Shown: in pieces, positions 1 through 10,650 of the stretch
Layout of the letters: the number at the start of each line of letters is the position of its first letter
How positions within the stretch are numbered: the first letter of the stretch is position 1
Assembly (NCBI GenBank): GCA_029204225.1
Contig: MU831918.1
Span: 64,001 to 96,959 of the forward strand
DNA length: 32,959 bases
From: Diphasiastrum complanatum
Taxonomy: Eukaryota; Streptophyta; Lycopodiopsida; Lycopodiales; Lycopodiaceae
Direction of reading: 5' to 3'
The notes under the pieces: generated by a model
What the model was told of the DNA's origin: nothing
Database searches by the model: none
The model's input: only the letters and a program-made list of their open reading frames with translations
Translations under genes and position numbers: made by a program

Positions 1-2
1 CC

Positions 3-1371
3 GCTGGAGCATACCTTCTAGAAGCTAGTGAGAGGTTGAATTCTACAAATTATGCTATTTGGAAGGTTAGGATGGAGTCACTCTTGGTGCTCCAAGACCT
101 TTATGAGTTCTTGATTGAAGATGAAGATGAACCTCTAGGTGCACATGAGTTAGCTAGATACAAGAAGGAGTCTTTATTATCAACCTATGAGTCTAGCAAC
201 ACTTCTAGAGTTCTTATGCTTAGAAATCAAATTTTGCAAAACATAGAAGTGAGGAGAGTGCACAAGATTATGTACTCAGAATCAAGTCTGTAAATAGGGA
301 GTTGGCTTCCATTGGAGAGAAGATTCATGATGGAGAGCTTGTACAAATTGTCCTTAATGGTCTAGGAGATGACTTTGCAAATTTGGTCCAAAGTTTTGCC
401 ATCCAAGACACTTTGCCAACTATAGAAAGACTTCATAGTGTATTAGTGGCTGAAGAGTGTAGGATGCTCCATGCAAAGTCTAGGATGAGTTCCTTGTCTT
501 TGCAGGATGGTGATGAGAAAGCCAATTTCTCATTCAAGGGCAAAAAGAAGACCAATGGAAAGAAGAAGCATCCAAAGGAGGCTAAAGAAGAGGATGACAC
601 ATCAAGCTCAAAGGACAAGTCAAAGCAAAAATGCTTATTTTGTGGAAAGAAGGGGCATTATGCATCTGAATGCTACAAGAGGCTAAGAGCACAAGTAGAG
701 GAGGACAAACAAGGAAACCTTGCAAAGGAGGAGGAGGAGGATGAAGTAGATGTATTCTTGATGGCATCTACATCCTCACCAACAAGCAATAGCAATTCAA
801 GAGACAATTGGTGGATCGACAGTGGGGCTAGCTCCCACATGTCTCGTGAAAAGGACTTTTTCTTAACCTTCCACTATTTCTATGATGCTAAAAAGTTTGT
901 CTTTACTGCAAATGATGAAGAGTGTAGGATAGATGGTGTTGGCACCATCTCTTTGTGTCTAGAATCCTCAAAATGCATGGATCTAGAAAATGTCCTTTAT
1001 GTACCATCAATCACCAAGAATATGCTTAGTGTTGGTTTACTCTTAGAAAGTGGTTTGGATGTCCACTTTAAGCATGGTGTTTGTTTCATCTTGAAGAATG
1101 ATGTTTGCATTGCAAAGGGATTTAAGCATGGAAGATTGTTTAAGTTGGAAGCTAGTGTTGCTTTTGAGAGAATGAGCTTGGCAAAGGAGGAGATCACTCA
1201 AGAGGAGATCTTGGCAAAGTGTGATCTTGCTTGCATTGAGGAGGAGCATCAAAAGGAGGAAGATCTTGAGGATCAGCCTCAAAGCATGAGAGTTCCAAGG
1301 GAGTCCTCAATGACAAAGGCCGAGTCATCGAATTGCATGCAAATTGTCCATTCAAGTGTGCATCTTGCAAG
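3..1371 (+). pseudogene. Ty1/copia gag-protease remnant (family F3)
   Basis: Remnant of a copia polyprotein, entering from the left edge. Gag is open in frame from base 3 and shows the copia gag signature NSTNYAIWKVRMESLL near 36-84. The frame is lost near 245 and continues in another frame (302-1371). That second part holds a CCHC zinc knuckle (CLFCGKKGHYASEC, about 631-672), which binds RNA in the particle, a lysine-rich linker, and the protease active site WWIDSGASSHM (about 810-842), followed by a VLYVPSITKNMLSVG block near 990-1030. After AKEEIT (about 1180-1200), where relatives continue with the pre-integrase motif LWHKRLGHPN, the sequence turns to unrelated acidic residues, so integrase, RT and RNase H are missing. 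The right end abuts an inverted remnant of another family at about 1371. Non-functional. It resembles the F7 remnant at the right end of the window. Confidence 0.88.
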
Positions 1372-1760
1372 GGTGCAAGCAAGCTCTCTATGAATATCTT
1401 TTACTTTCAAAACATAACTAGATGCACTATCATCACTCTTTTGGCTACTTTGAAAGATTTGATTTCTAAGAGTGAGGAGCTTAGAGGTGTTCTTAGCCTC
1501 ATAGATAGCCTTGATAGAATCCCAAGCTTCTTTGGCTAATGTACAAGTACCTATCTCCCTCAATACCTCATTAGAGACATTCATCTTAATGTAGTGGAGA
1601 GCCATCCTAGAAGAACTTGTGGTTCTTCTTCAAGGCCAAGAACCATGTCCATCACGTCTTGAAGGATCAAGATGGACTCCATCCTCATCTTCCAAATTGA
1701 ATAGTTTGAAGTGGACAATCTTTCACTTGGTTCCAACAAAGATGAACTCATTGAAGACAT
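1372..1760 (-). pseudogene. F1-type gag remnant, minus strand
   Basis: Gag N-terminal part. It starts at the ATG at 1760 (MSSMSSSLLEPSERL), followed by TSNYSIWKMRMESILILQ and, after a deletion, MALHYIKMNVSNEVL and NQIFQSSQKSDDSASSYVLKV. Against the intact F1 gag it lacks about 30 bases near 1600, which shifts the frame. Homology stops after HRELAC at about 1372. It keeps the Trp and Gln codons that are stops in the intact F1 element at 13004 and 13274, which shows that those stops are later mutations. Non-functional. Confidence 0.82.
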
Positions 1761-2495
1761 TTGAAGTGAAGAAAACTCAAATGATGAATAATAAATGTTG
1801 CTACACACTCTCAATAGGATCCAATAATGAAGTACTATCTCCTCCTATGAAAGATCTTGCAACTATTTGTGAATTGATTCTTACTAGCTACTCAAATCTC
1901 TCTAAAACAAGATCTATTTCACATCAAATGATGGACTATAGACAAAGTTAGGATCATTTACTCTTATCATGTGTGAAATACGCTAAGTAACCAAATTTGA
2001 CTCAAGCTCAATGATATTGCATGAAACAAATTGGCTATGATCTCAAAACAATGTCTAGATCACTTATAGATGAGATTGGTAACCATACAACTGTGAACAG
2101 AGATCAAACAGGCAATCTCTTGACCAAACCAAATGTGTCCACCCAAGTCTAGGTGCCCTACCTAACCCTCTTCAAAAGCTTATAGCTTCTGATTGGCTCA
2201 ACCAAATGGAATGAAACTGATTGCATCAAAAACTAAACAAAAATAGCTTCAAAACAAGCTATCAAGCAAGATAAATGGATCAAGCATGAGAGAGAACTCT
2301 CAATCTGAAATTGGATGTTCCTCATACGTGTATGAGCACCTCCTATTTTGGCTAAATCGTGGCATTACAAGTGGAAATGTGTAATTTGCCAGCTATGCCA
2401 AATTTGTTCCTATCAACATCCTACACCTAGATGCCTGATATAAAAAACATAAGACCCCTATATCTAACATAGATAATCTTTTTCAATTCTTCACA
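1372..2495 (-). mobile_element. Truncated F1 copia element, minus strand (partial LTR, leader, gag)
   Basis: Read on the minus strand this matches the start of the intact F1 element at 11457. The LTR begins TGTGAAGAATTG at 2495 and runs only about 155 bp (to about 2341). It then joins directly to F1 leader sequence equivalent to about 12363 onward, so most of the LTR, its CCAAT array and the primer binding site are deleted. The leader runs to about 1761. Gag starts at an ATG at 1760 and ends at the junction near 1372. The insertion lies in an exon of gene 1, in the same orientation. No 3' LTR or second target duplication is visible, so the element lost everything after gag. Confidence 0.85.
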
Positions 2496-3506
2496 ACAAG
2501 GCTTTGTTCGGATATAGTGAAGGCTCCAGTCTTCTTCAACTTCAACAATAGTAAGGCTCAATGTTTGTCTTTCAATTTGATATCGAAAGCAAATGGAGTC
2601 TTTTTTTATTCGACAATCTATTTCTCTGTTTGATTTATGGTCCCAACCTTTGTCCATAAGTTCTGACAATGTATCATCTAACAAATCCTTACAAACAAAT
2701 AATGTCGAGATTCAAAGAAATAAATCAACTTAATCGGACATTTTTGGACTCAGTACTTATTTTTATAGAATTATTCACATCAGTAAAGAGCTTGCATTGA
2801 AATGATTCTGAAACAATGTTGTCAGGAGTAATCCATTCTTCACTATCCAAGCTTGGAAGTGGAAGGGCCTCAAGGTTTCCAAATCTTCCATGCGTATTTG
2901 GAATGTAAAGTGATTCATAAAAATAGATTCCACTATCGGCAAGTTCTTTTGAAGATCGGCCTTTGTACTGCAATTTTTTTATATCTGAATGTATGACATC
3001 CAATATACCTGCAAGTGATTGTGTGGGCTCCCATTCCTTTATATTTGATGGATATAAATCTGCTTGTTAGAATAGATATGAGTTTTTAAATAGATATCCA
3101 AATTCAGTAAGTTAAATAAAGGTGACTCTGCACAAAAGAATAGAGTTGAATTTAGTTGCATAAAAATAAAACCGCAATGATTCAAATGCTTACAATTGCA
3201 TTTACTAAGATCATTTGGATTGACGGATTGAATACTCAACTCGGAATGCATATAAACATGTTGAACTAACACCTCTGAAAAGGATTATCCACCTGGCGGT
3301 GCTCTAAAGTCAAGAATCCTAGCTTTCCAGTAGTATCTAGAACATAACTTGGATCGTTTTCTCTTTCTAAACACTCCTTTTGATGATGGATGCATTAATA
3401 CCCATGTGTTTTTGACGTATGTTTTTGGTATCCAATTTTCTGCTTCGTCTTTCTCATTGTAAAGAATGACAGAATCTATTATGGATCTCGGTCTCCTTGA
3501 TGCCAT
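2496..3506 (-). pseudogene. Unidentified spliced host gene (gene 1), cut by F1 insertion
   Basis: I do not recognise the family. The minus strand shows an ATG at 3506 in a strong plant context (AAACATGGC) starting MASRRPRSIIDSVILYNEKD, then KNTWVLMHPSSKG and YYWKARILDFRAPPG. An in-frame TAA follows (3283-3285) and the same frame goes on with SEVLVQHVYMHSELSIQSV. A GTAAGC donor follows SKCN. A TTGCAG acceptor near 3008 restores phase into ILDVIHSDIKKLQYKG and ESLYIPNTHGRFGNLEALPL. A possible GTGAAT donor after KLFTD pairs in phase with an acceptor (TTTGTAAG) before DLLDDTLSELMDKGWD, which ends at EDWSLHYIRTKPC, where the F1 LTR begins (2495). Matching phases across three exons argue for a real gene. 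It is broken by the stop and by the insertion, and its 3' part is not in the window. The first exon looks like a small beta-rich chromatin-reader type segment, but that is only a guess. Confidence 0.6.
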
Positions 3507-3507
3507 G

Positions 3508-3720
<213 letters not shown>

Positions 3721-3954
3721 GAATCCAAACTTTGCCGCTAACTGTAACTATGCAAGATTACTGCAATCACAATATCCAACCAATGTTGTTACTATTATAA
3801 ACTAGTTTGTAACTGTGTTCTAGTTTGTAACCATTCTGGGTTAGTAGTTTAACTTGAAGAAGTTGATTCGAGGTAGCATTGTACTCTACGGGCAGCACAA
3901 GCCAACCAATCATATGCATAAGAGCTGCCCGACAACAGCAAGTCATTTGCTGAC

Positions 3955-5030
3955 TACGCCTGCAAGATGCGCAAGAGCATCTACGAACTGAAACAGTCTG
4001 TCAGATAGTGGACAAGAAGAAGAATCACACACTTAGATCCTTAGGCTTCCAGCCTTTGATGGCTGATTATAACATCTATGTGAAAATCGTAGATACCAAA
4101 ATTATTATTATCGGTGTCTACGTTGATGACACCTTGATTCTATCAAAGAGCGACACTCTGATTGCACAAGTGAAAGAAGATATTTCAAAGAACTTTGAGA
4201 TATTAGATCTAGGAGAAGCAAGATGCTACATGGGCTTACTGATCAACATAGATCTTAAAGGTGAGAAATTATATCTACACCAATCAAGATACATATGAAA
4301 GATAATCGATGATTTTCGGATGATAGATTGTAAGGGAGTGAACACTGCAATGGTTTTTGGCACAGTGATGACAAATGAAGACTGTCCTAGCCTTATAGAA
4401 GGCTTATTGATTCATTGATGTACTTTGCAAACAACACAGCCAAACATTGCTTACATAGAATATTCAGAATGAGTCAGTTCAACATTAATCCAGGACCTAC
4501 ACACTAGAAATTTGCTAAGATGATCTTGCAATACCTAAAATAGACATAGGACTATGGTCTTTGTTTTTCTCATGATGCAAGCTTTTAGATTAAGTCCAAT
4601 AGCGATGCAAGCTGGGCATCCGGAAAGGATGACTCCAAAAGTATTTTAGGAGGTTGCACCATAACAGTGAATGAAGTTGTTCTTTGGATCAGTAAGAAAC
4701 AAACAATTATTGCACAATCATCTTGCGAAGCAGAGTATGTTGTAGCAGCTCAAGCAGTTCCTTGATGGACTAGGACACTGACGAGCAGCTGATCTTGTAT
4801 ATGGATAACACATCCGCCATTCACTTGATGAAGGATCCCATGTTTCATTCCAAAACAAAACACATAGCTATCAAGTATCATCTAATAAGGGATCCAGTTG
4901 AGAAAGGCAAGCTCAAAACTGAGTTTGTTTCAATGAGAGAGATGGTGGTGATATTTCTACCAAGCCTCTTGACAAGACAATGTTTGAGAAGCATCATGCG
5001 AGTCTATGAATCATAAGACTACCACGCTTT
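3955..5030 (+). pseudogene. Ty1/copia RT-RNase H remnant (family F4)
   Basis: Copia reverse transcriptase C-terminal half and RNase H with many frame breaks. A diverged copy of the KSIYGLKQSPRQW motif lies near 3970-4010. A clean open piece (4008-4298) carries the RT catalytic box YVDDTLIL (about 4119-4142) and then ILDLGEARCYMGLL. After that the frame is lost, but RNase H motifs are still readable in pieces: the SKKQTIIAQSSCEAEYV block near 4690-4740 and the domain end DNTSAIHLMKDPMFHSKTKH near 4801-4863. The reading ends near 5014 with a STKPLDKTMFEKH-like tail in another frame. Gag, protease and integrase are absent upstream, where the microsatellite and host sequence lie. Sequence and YVDDTLIL box differ from F1 and F2, so this is a separate family. 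Confidence 0.85.
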
Positions 5031-5039
5031 GAGAGGGAG
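5031..5039 (+). other. Polypurine tract of F4
   Basis: The purine run GAGAGGGAG sits just after the RNase H remnant and one base before a TG (5041), the expected place for plus-strand priming next to a 3' LTR. Confidence 0.65.
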
Positions 5040-5040
5040 C

Positions 5041-6048
5041 TGAAGAAACTTGAAGTTTCCACCCACAAGGCATTGCTAGCTTATGAACTGCAAACTGCAA
5101 CCACCACTATCGCAAATGCACCGCGACACATACAGACAACGAAGATTGCAAAGACCAACAAACCACAGACTGCAACGAACTGCAGACCTCAATCTTTGAA
5201 CAACAAATGAATCGAAGGAAACCACAAGTCAACACTTGTGGTCCACAAAATGAAGACCGAAGCACAACCGTGGCATCTTCATCTATGGGTGCAAAGGTGG
5301 CTACGAGGTTGGTGTGCCTTCACAACTCAGATCAACAAAGTACCAACAGGACGGACGGACTCCACGGACGAAGAAGATTCATCTGTTTCTATATATAGAA
5401 GATGAACGGGAGAAGGATGGTTAGATAGGTTGAGTGATTGGATGACGAATGTGAGGATGAAAAGCCATTCGCTAGTAAGTGATTAGATAAGTTGATCAAT
5501 CCTATAAGGACACATACACACACACAAACATAGATAGAAGTGTATGCTAGTAAGCACCACTTACCTTTGTTCGTAAGAGACAGAGTTTCTCTTGCGGTAA
5601 CGCGTTGTGCGATATACCAAACAGCGCTCAAGGATCATTTTGATTGAACATATGTTTTTCTTATCTCTTGTCTACTATGTATATTCTTTGAATGTGCTAT
5701 GCTTGTTGAATGCTCTTACAAGATCAATGGTTATTTGTTTTTCACACAAACTCTCATTATAACTAAAACATTAGTAGGTCAGTAGTGTGTGTCTATAGCT
5801 TGGAAGAGGATAGATCTTAATTAGAAGCAGTAGCTACAGTTAAGAGTTCGACTCTATCTAGACACATCAGGAATCTATCAAAGAACAACATATCTCAAAT
5901 ACCAAGATCATAGGAAGATCATCGCTCACTGATTAATCACAACAATGATGGAGACTTAGAGCATATCTCTCTCTATCCGACATTTGGATTTCTCAAGTCA
6001 AATCAGAAATCCCAAAAAACCTCTCTAGATTCCAACAATTTTTTCACA
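5041..6048 (+). repeat. LTR of F4, lying between internal 3' end and a primer site
   Basis: Bounded on the left by a polypurine tract with TG at 5041 and on the right by CA at 6047-6048, immediately followed by a tRNA primer binding site. That gives about 1,008 bp. A TATA-like box (TATATATAG, 5390-5397) is the only promoter-like signal seen. The left boundary is inferred from the purine tract only. There is no second copy in the window to confirm the ends. Confidence 0.55.
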
Positions 6049-6060
6049 TGGTATCAAAGC
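6049..6060 (+). other. Primer binding site, initiator tRNA-Met type
   Basis: TGGTATCAAAGC matches the complement of the plant initiator tRNA-Met 3' end (TGGTATCAGAGC) with one mismatch. It directly follows the CA end of the LTR. Confidence 0.75.
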
Positions 6061-6524
6061 TTTGTTGCAGGTTAAATTTGGATGTTTTGCTAAAACTAGT
6101 GGAGTAATTGAGGGCACCATCAATTCTAGAGGGAGTTGGAGTGGTTTCTATCTCAAATCATTGCACTAGTTAAACATCATGAATCTGCCTCACCAATGCA
6201 ATGCAATTATATACTCTCCTTGTTTCATTTGAACATTCTTCAGTTTTGACATTGAAAGCATAGCCTGAGATAGATTTGATGTTTCAAACAATCTCTAAGC
6301 ACTTCTCATACTTTCCTTGGCATCATTGCATCACTAGTATGGGTAATTACATGGTCCTTCTTAGTTGGTAGGTTCACCAACAAAAAGTCTGCAAAACGGA
6401 AATGCCTTCCAACATGTATTTTTCACTATGAGATTCGTGAAAGGGGAAAATGATGTTGGAGATTCACTAAGTAATTTCTCCACATTTAACACTCTATTAC
6501 CATACATATAGGTATAGTCTAGGT
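6061..6524. other. Leader-like sequence without recognisable gene
   Basis: About 460 bp after the F4 primer site, probably untranslated leader of a copia element. No gag motif or long open frame is visible before the F5 LTR starts at 6525. Confidence 0.4.
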
Positions 6525-7320
6525 TGTTGGATTTATTCCTCTACTCTCCTAAATCTCATGCTAATCTAGTTCCATTCATATTGCTGCAGTTTTACATGCA
6601 TTATCGCACAATCTGCAGAAATACTCCATTATCAAAGACAGGAAAGAGAGTGGCAGTCTGACTTGTCAAAGTTACCCAACTTTTTGGAGTTGGCCGACTT
6701 ATCGGATAAGCCCGACTTGGCCGAACTATCGGGGAGTCCAACTTGTCAACTCAACTGACTATTGTATAGGACCGTCAAACAACAATCCCGAATTTCTTGA
6801 CTATCGGCAGCAACACGCTCGATTCCGAATAGTCAAAGCCTTCTCATGCTCACTTTTTGTATTGTGCAACTACTGGACAATGACAACAGTAGCCACAATC
6901 TACTCCCACCTTCTTGTACATACATCTGCACAATTGTAAATTGTATATAGAGATAGTAATTGTAATCAATATTATGTCATGTATTATGTGATCAGAGACA
7001 GACACAATAGATGCTTTCATGCAAAGTTAGCTTCTTGAGCATGCAGTTTTGCCCGCTATTGACTTGTACTCATAGCATCAATTTGACTTGTATTTCTCTA
7101 CATTAATCTGAATGAATTATTGTCTTGTTTTTGCATTCAAAGTGTCTGTTAGAATTATATGTTTTACTATTTTTTTTTCTGTTTGACTCTCTTATTGCTT
7201 TGTCTGACTGTCTGCTCTTCTGCTTCTACATAAACACAATTAAACTCTATTTTGTGCTCACCTACTGTTGTAGTAGTGCACGCACCGAGGGAATCAGTCG
7301 ACCACCGCCTTCATGCAATA
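6525..7320 (+). repeat. LTR of family F5 (right end approximate)
   Basis: Starts TGTTGGATTTATTCC and is recognisably similar along its length to the LTR at 24493 (for example the CTGCAGAAATAC / CTGTAGAAATAC block 100 bp in, and the CAAAGTTAGTTT-like block near the end). It includes a TATA-like TATATAG at 6944-6950. No polypurine tract or internal F5 sequence precedes it. The right end is lost in the junction with F2 around 7320-7340, so the boundary is an estimate. Confidence 0.6.
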
Positions 7321-7340
7321 ATAGGATTGTCTCGATCTGA

Positions 7341-10048
7341 TTGTTTGAGTATTGTGGCATCAAAGGACACTTTGCAAGTGAGTGCTACAAGAAGAAGAAA
7401 GATCAAGGAGACAAGCAGGGTAATCTTACTCTTGATGAGGATGGTTTGGATGTTCAAGATGCAAATGATGATGCTTTTGTGATGTCTTCATGTATGCTTG
7501 CTAATGATGGAGATCTAGATCCATGGTGGATTGATAGTGGAGCAAGTTCACACATGACTTTTCACAAAGAGTACTCCACTTCTTTGTTGGAATATGGAGA
7601 TGACAAGAGGGTGATCTACACGGCCAATGATGGTGAGTGTGCCATCAAAGGGATTGGCACAGTTCATGTTTCTCTCTCTAAAAATAGAAATGTTCATTTG
7701 GAGGATGTCTTGTTTATTCCATCTATTACCAAGAATTTGCTAAGTGTGAGTCAATTGCTAAGTAAAGGCCTCAAGATTGAGTTTGATAGAGATGCTTCTA
7801 TGATCAAAAGGAAGGATGTCTTGATTGGAAAAGGTAAAAGACAAGGGAAGTTGTTCAAACTAGATGCTTGTGTTATTGCTAACCAAGTTGGATGTGTTGC
7901 AAGAGAGCAAATACATATTCAAGAGGTTTGGCATAAAAGGATGGGACACCTCAATTTCAAGTCATTGGAGGTGATGGCTAGAAAGAAGGTTGTGATAGGT
8001 CTTCCAAGTTCCTTAAGTGGCATCAATCATGTTTGTGAGTCTTGTGCTATGTCTAAGTCACATAGGCCTTTTCATATAGTACATTCAAATATTCATGGAA
8101 CTACTAATTAGCAATGGTGGAGCTAAGATGTATGTAACTTTCATTGATGATTTTAGTAGATTTTGTTGGATCTATCCACTAAAGAGCAAGGATGAAGTGT
8201 ATGCTGTCTTTATTAAGTTCAAGAATGCAACAAGGATCAAGTGCTTAAGGAGTGACAATGGTGGTGAGTACATATCTACCAAGTTCAAGGCCATTTGTAA
8301 TGAGCATGGGATCAAAAGGGAGTATACAACACCAAGGACCCCACAACAAAATGGAGTGGTTGAAAGGAAGAATAGGACTTTATGTGAAAGTGCTAAAGCC
8401 ATGAGGTTAAGTGCTAATCTTGATAAACCATTTTGGGATCAAGCTTTTTTGTGTGCCAAATTCTTGTGCAATAGGTGGCCGAGTGCTATTTTGGATGGAA
8501 GGACACATTTTGAGATGCTATTCAAGAGGAGGCCGAGTGTCAACTTTCCAAGAACTTTTGGATGCACATGCTATGTCAACATCACTCTTGATTATAGGAC
8601 CTACGAGGATCCATCTTCAAGGAAAGGTATGTTTGTTGGATGTAGTGAGGTGAGTAAAGCCTACAAGGTTTACATTCCTTCTACTAATAAAGTGATTGTT
8701 GGTAGAGATGTCATTTTTGATGAGGGGAACATTCCAAAAGTGTCTTCAAGTACTATTGATGATGATGTGGATGGATCTAACATTCTTGATGTTGATGTAA
8801 AGGATCCTACTTTAGATGGTGATGATGATGGGCCTTCATCAAGTCAAAAGCCAAAGAGAACATCAAAGGAAAGACAAGTACCTTCAAGGCTCACACATGA
8901 TGAAAAGCATAAGCAAGCAGTTTCTAGAAATTATGTTGCTTTCCTAACCTCTTTTGATGAACCTACAAGTGTAGATAAAGCAAGGAAAGAAGAGGAGTGG
9001 ATCCAAGCAATGGATCTTGAGTATTAAGCTCTTATGAAAAATGGAATATAAAGATTGGTGGAGTTACCTAAGGACAAGAAATTATGAGTGAGTATGATCA
9101 TTCACTTTATTATAGGTTTGCTGAAAATGATGTTACTATCTTGCTAATCTATGTGGATGATATCATCTTGAGTGGTGGAGAAAATCAAGATGTGGAGGAT
9201 ATCAAGAGTCCTCTTAAGAAAGAGTTTGAGGTGCATGATTTTGGTAACTTGCACTACATTTTGGGAATAGAAGTCATTATATCTTCTCAATATACTTTCA
9301 TTTGTCAAGAGAAGTATGCTAATTCTATTTTAGATGAAAAAGCTAGTGATACACCTATGGAGTCTCATGTAAAGCTAACTATAAGAGGTAGTGAAAGATC
9401 TTTCAAGGACATTACTCTCTAAAGGAAGCTAGTTGGTTCACTCATCTGTCTAACCATTACTAGACTAGATCTAAGCTATTGTGTTGGAAGATGAGTCAAT
9501 TCATGCAAGATCTTAGTGAGGAGTATTGGAAGCTAGGAAAACAAGTTTTGAGGTACATCATTGGAACTCAAGATTTTGGCATATTGTATGAGGGATCATC
9601 ATCTAATCTTTTTAGATTTTCAGATTCGGACTATGCTGAAGATATAATGGATAGAAAATCCATTAGTGCTCATTGTATTTTCATAGGTGATGGAGCTATA
9701 TCATGGATGTCAAAGAAACAAGCCACTATCTCATTGTCATCTAGTGCTCTTACATATTGCACAAAGAAGATGGTATGGATCAAGAGGATGATCAAGGATC
9801 TTCACTTGCTGGATTTTTCAGAGAACCCAATCATCTTTTTTGACAATCAATCAGCCCAAAGGTTGGTAACCAATCCTATCTTTCATGCTAGGAGCAAGCA
9901 TATTGAGGTGCAATATCATTTTGTGAGGGAGCAAGTCATTGCAAAGGAGGTGGAGCTTCAACATGTGTCCTCAATGGAATGTGTAGCTGATATCTTCACC
10001 AAAGCATTGAGAAAAGACTTGTTCATGAATCATAAGACTTCACTTTGA
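7341..10048 (+). pseudogene. Ty1/copia gag-pol remnant (family F2), RT core deleted
   Basis: Begins inside the gag zinc knuckle (FEYCGIKGHFASEC, first Cys lost at the junction), then protease WWIDSGASSHM (Asp codon 7533), VLFIPSITKNLLSVSQLL, and pre-integrase VWHKRMGHLNFKSLE. The first catalytic integrase Asp (HSD in relatives) is Asn here (HSNIHG). A frame change near 8098 follows. The integrase core resumes with YVTFIDDFSRFCWIYPL, LRSDNGGEY and NGVVERKNR, then runs to EEEWIQAMDLEY and a stop (9025-9027). The RT palm is deleted between about 9070 and 9084. RT resumes with YDHSLYYRF and IYVDDIIL (about 9150). A stop at 9421 and a frame change near 9480 follow. RNase H keeps SDSD (9620-9631) and DNQSA but lacks the segment holding the catalytic Glu (about 9737-9755). 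It ends KHIEVQYHFVREQV and IFTKALRKD, stopping at 10046-10048. Dead element. Confidence 0.92.
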
Positions 10049-10076
10049 CTGTTATTAAAGTCTATGCTAAAACTAG

Positions 10077-10088
10077 TTGAAGAGGGAG
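10077..10088 (+). other. Polypurine tract of F2
   Basis: The purine-rich run GAAGAGGGAG sits directly before the TG that opens the LTR at 10089, about 30 bp after the pol stop, as expected for plus-strand priming. Confidence 0.75.
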
Positions 10089-10650
10089 TGTGAGAAATTC
10101 AACCAGTTTAATCATATTTGCTACATTTTTATATTTGGCAAATTGAGGCCAATTTTATGTTAGACTTAGAGTTTGAGTTTTCAAAGTTAATTAGTCTAAA
10201 TTTCATTTGAATAAACACTTTTTGAAAGTGTGAAAAAGTTAGAAGTCGAGTTTGAGTAGATTCAAATTTAAATGTTGGGTACATTGAATCTAGACCCAAA
10301 AATAGTAGGGTTTACATCTTGGAGGGAAAGACAAGTGGCCAAATAGGGTTTGGATCTGTTATAGAAAGATGTAACTCGTGGAGAAACAAGTTTTCTCTCT
10401 TATCTATCTCATTTCATGCTTATATATGGTTCTCTTGGGTTCTACTATCCATTGGTGCACTATACTTGTGATATTTTGCAATTCTATGTGTAGAATGTTC
10501 TATATTTGCTATTTTCAGGTTCACACGTGTGAAATAGTATCTTGATGGTTTTGTACGGACATCAATAGTACTTTATGTTTTGATTCATGTTTGATCAAGT
10601 TCTATTAGATTTTGCATTCTATTTTGTATGTAGATGCTGATTTTTCTACA
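10089..10650 (+). repeat. 3' LTR of F2
   Basis: Begins TGTGAGAAATTC after the polypurine tract. A matching end TTTTTCTACA is at 10641-10650, so the termini form an imperfect inverted repeat (TGTGAGAA / TTCTACA), giving about 562 bp. It contains a TATA-like box (TATATATG, 10421-10428) and one palindrome CACACGTGTG (10522-10531). The right boundary rests on the terminal inverted repeat only, because the 5' LTR is missing. Confidence 0.65.
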
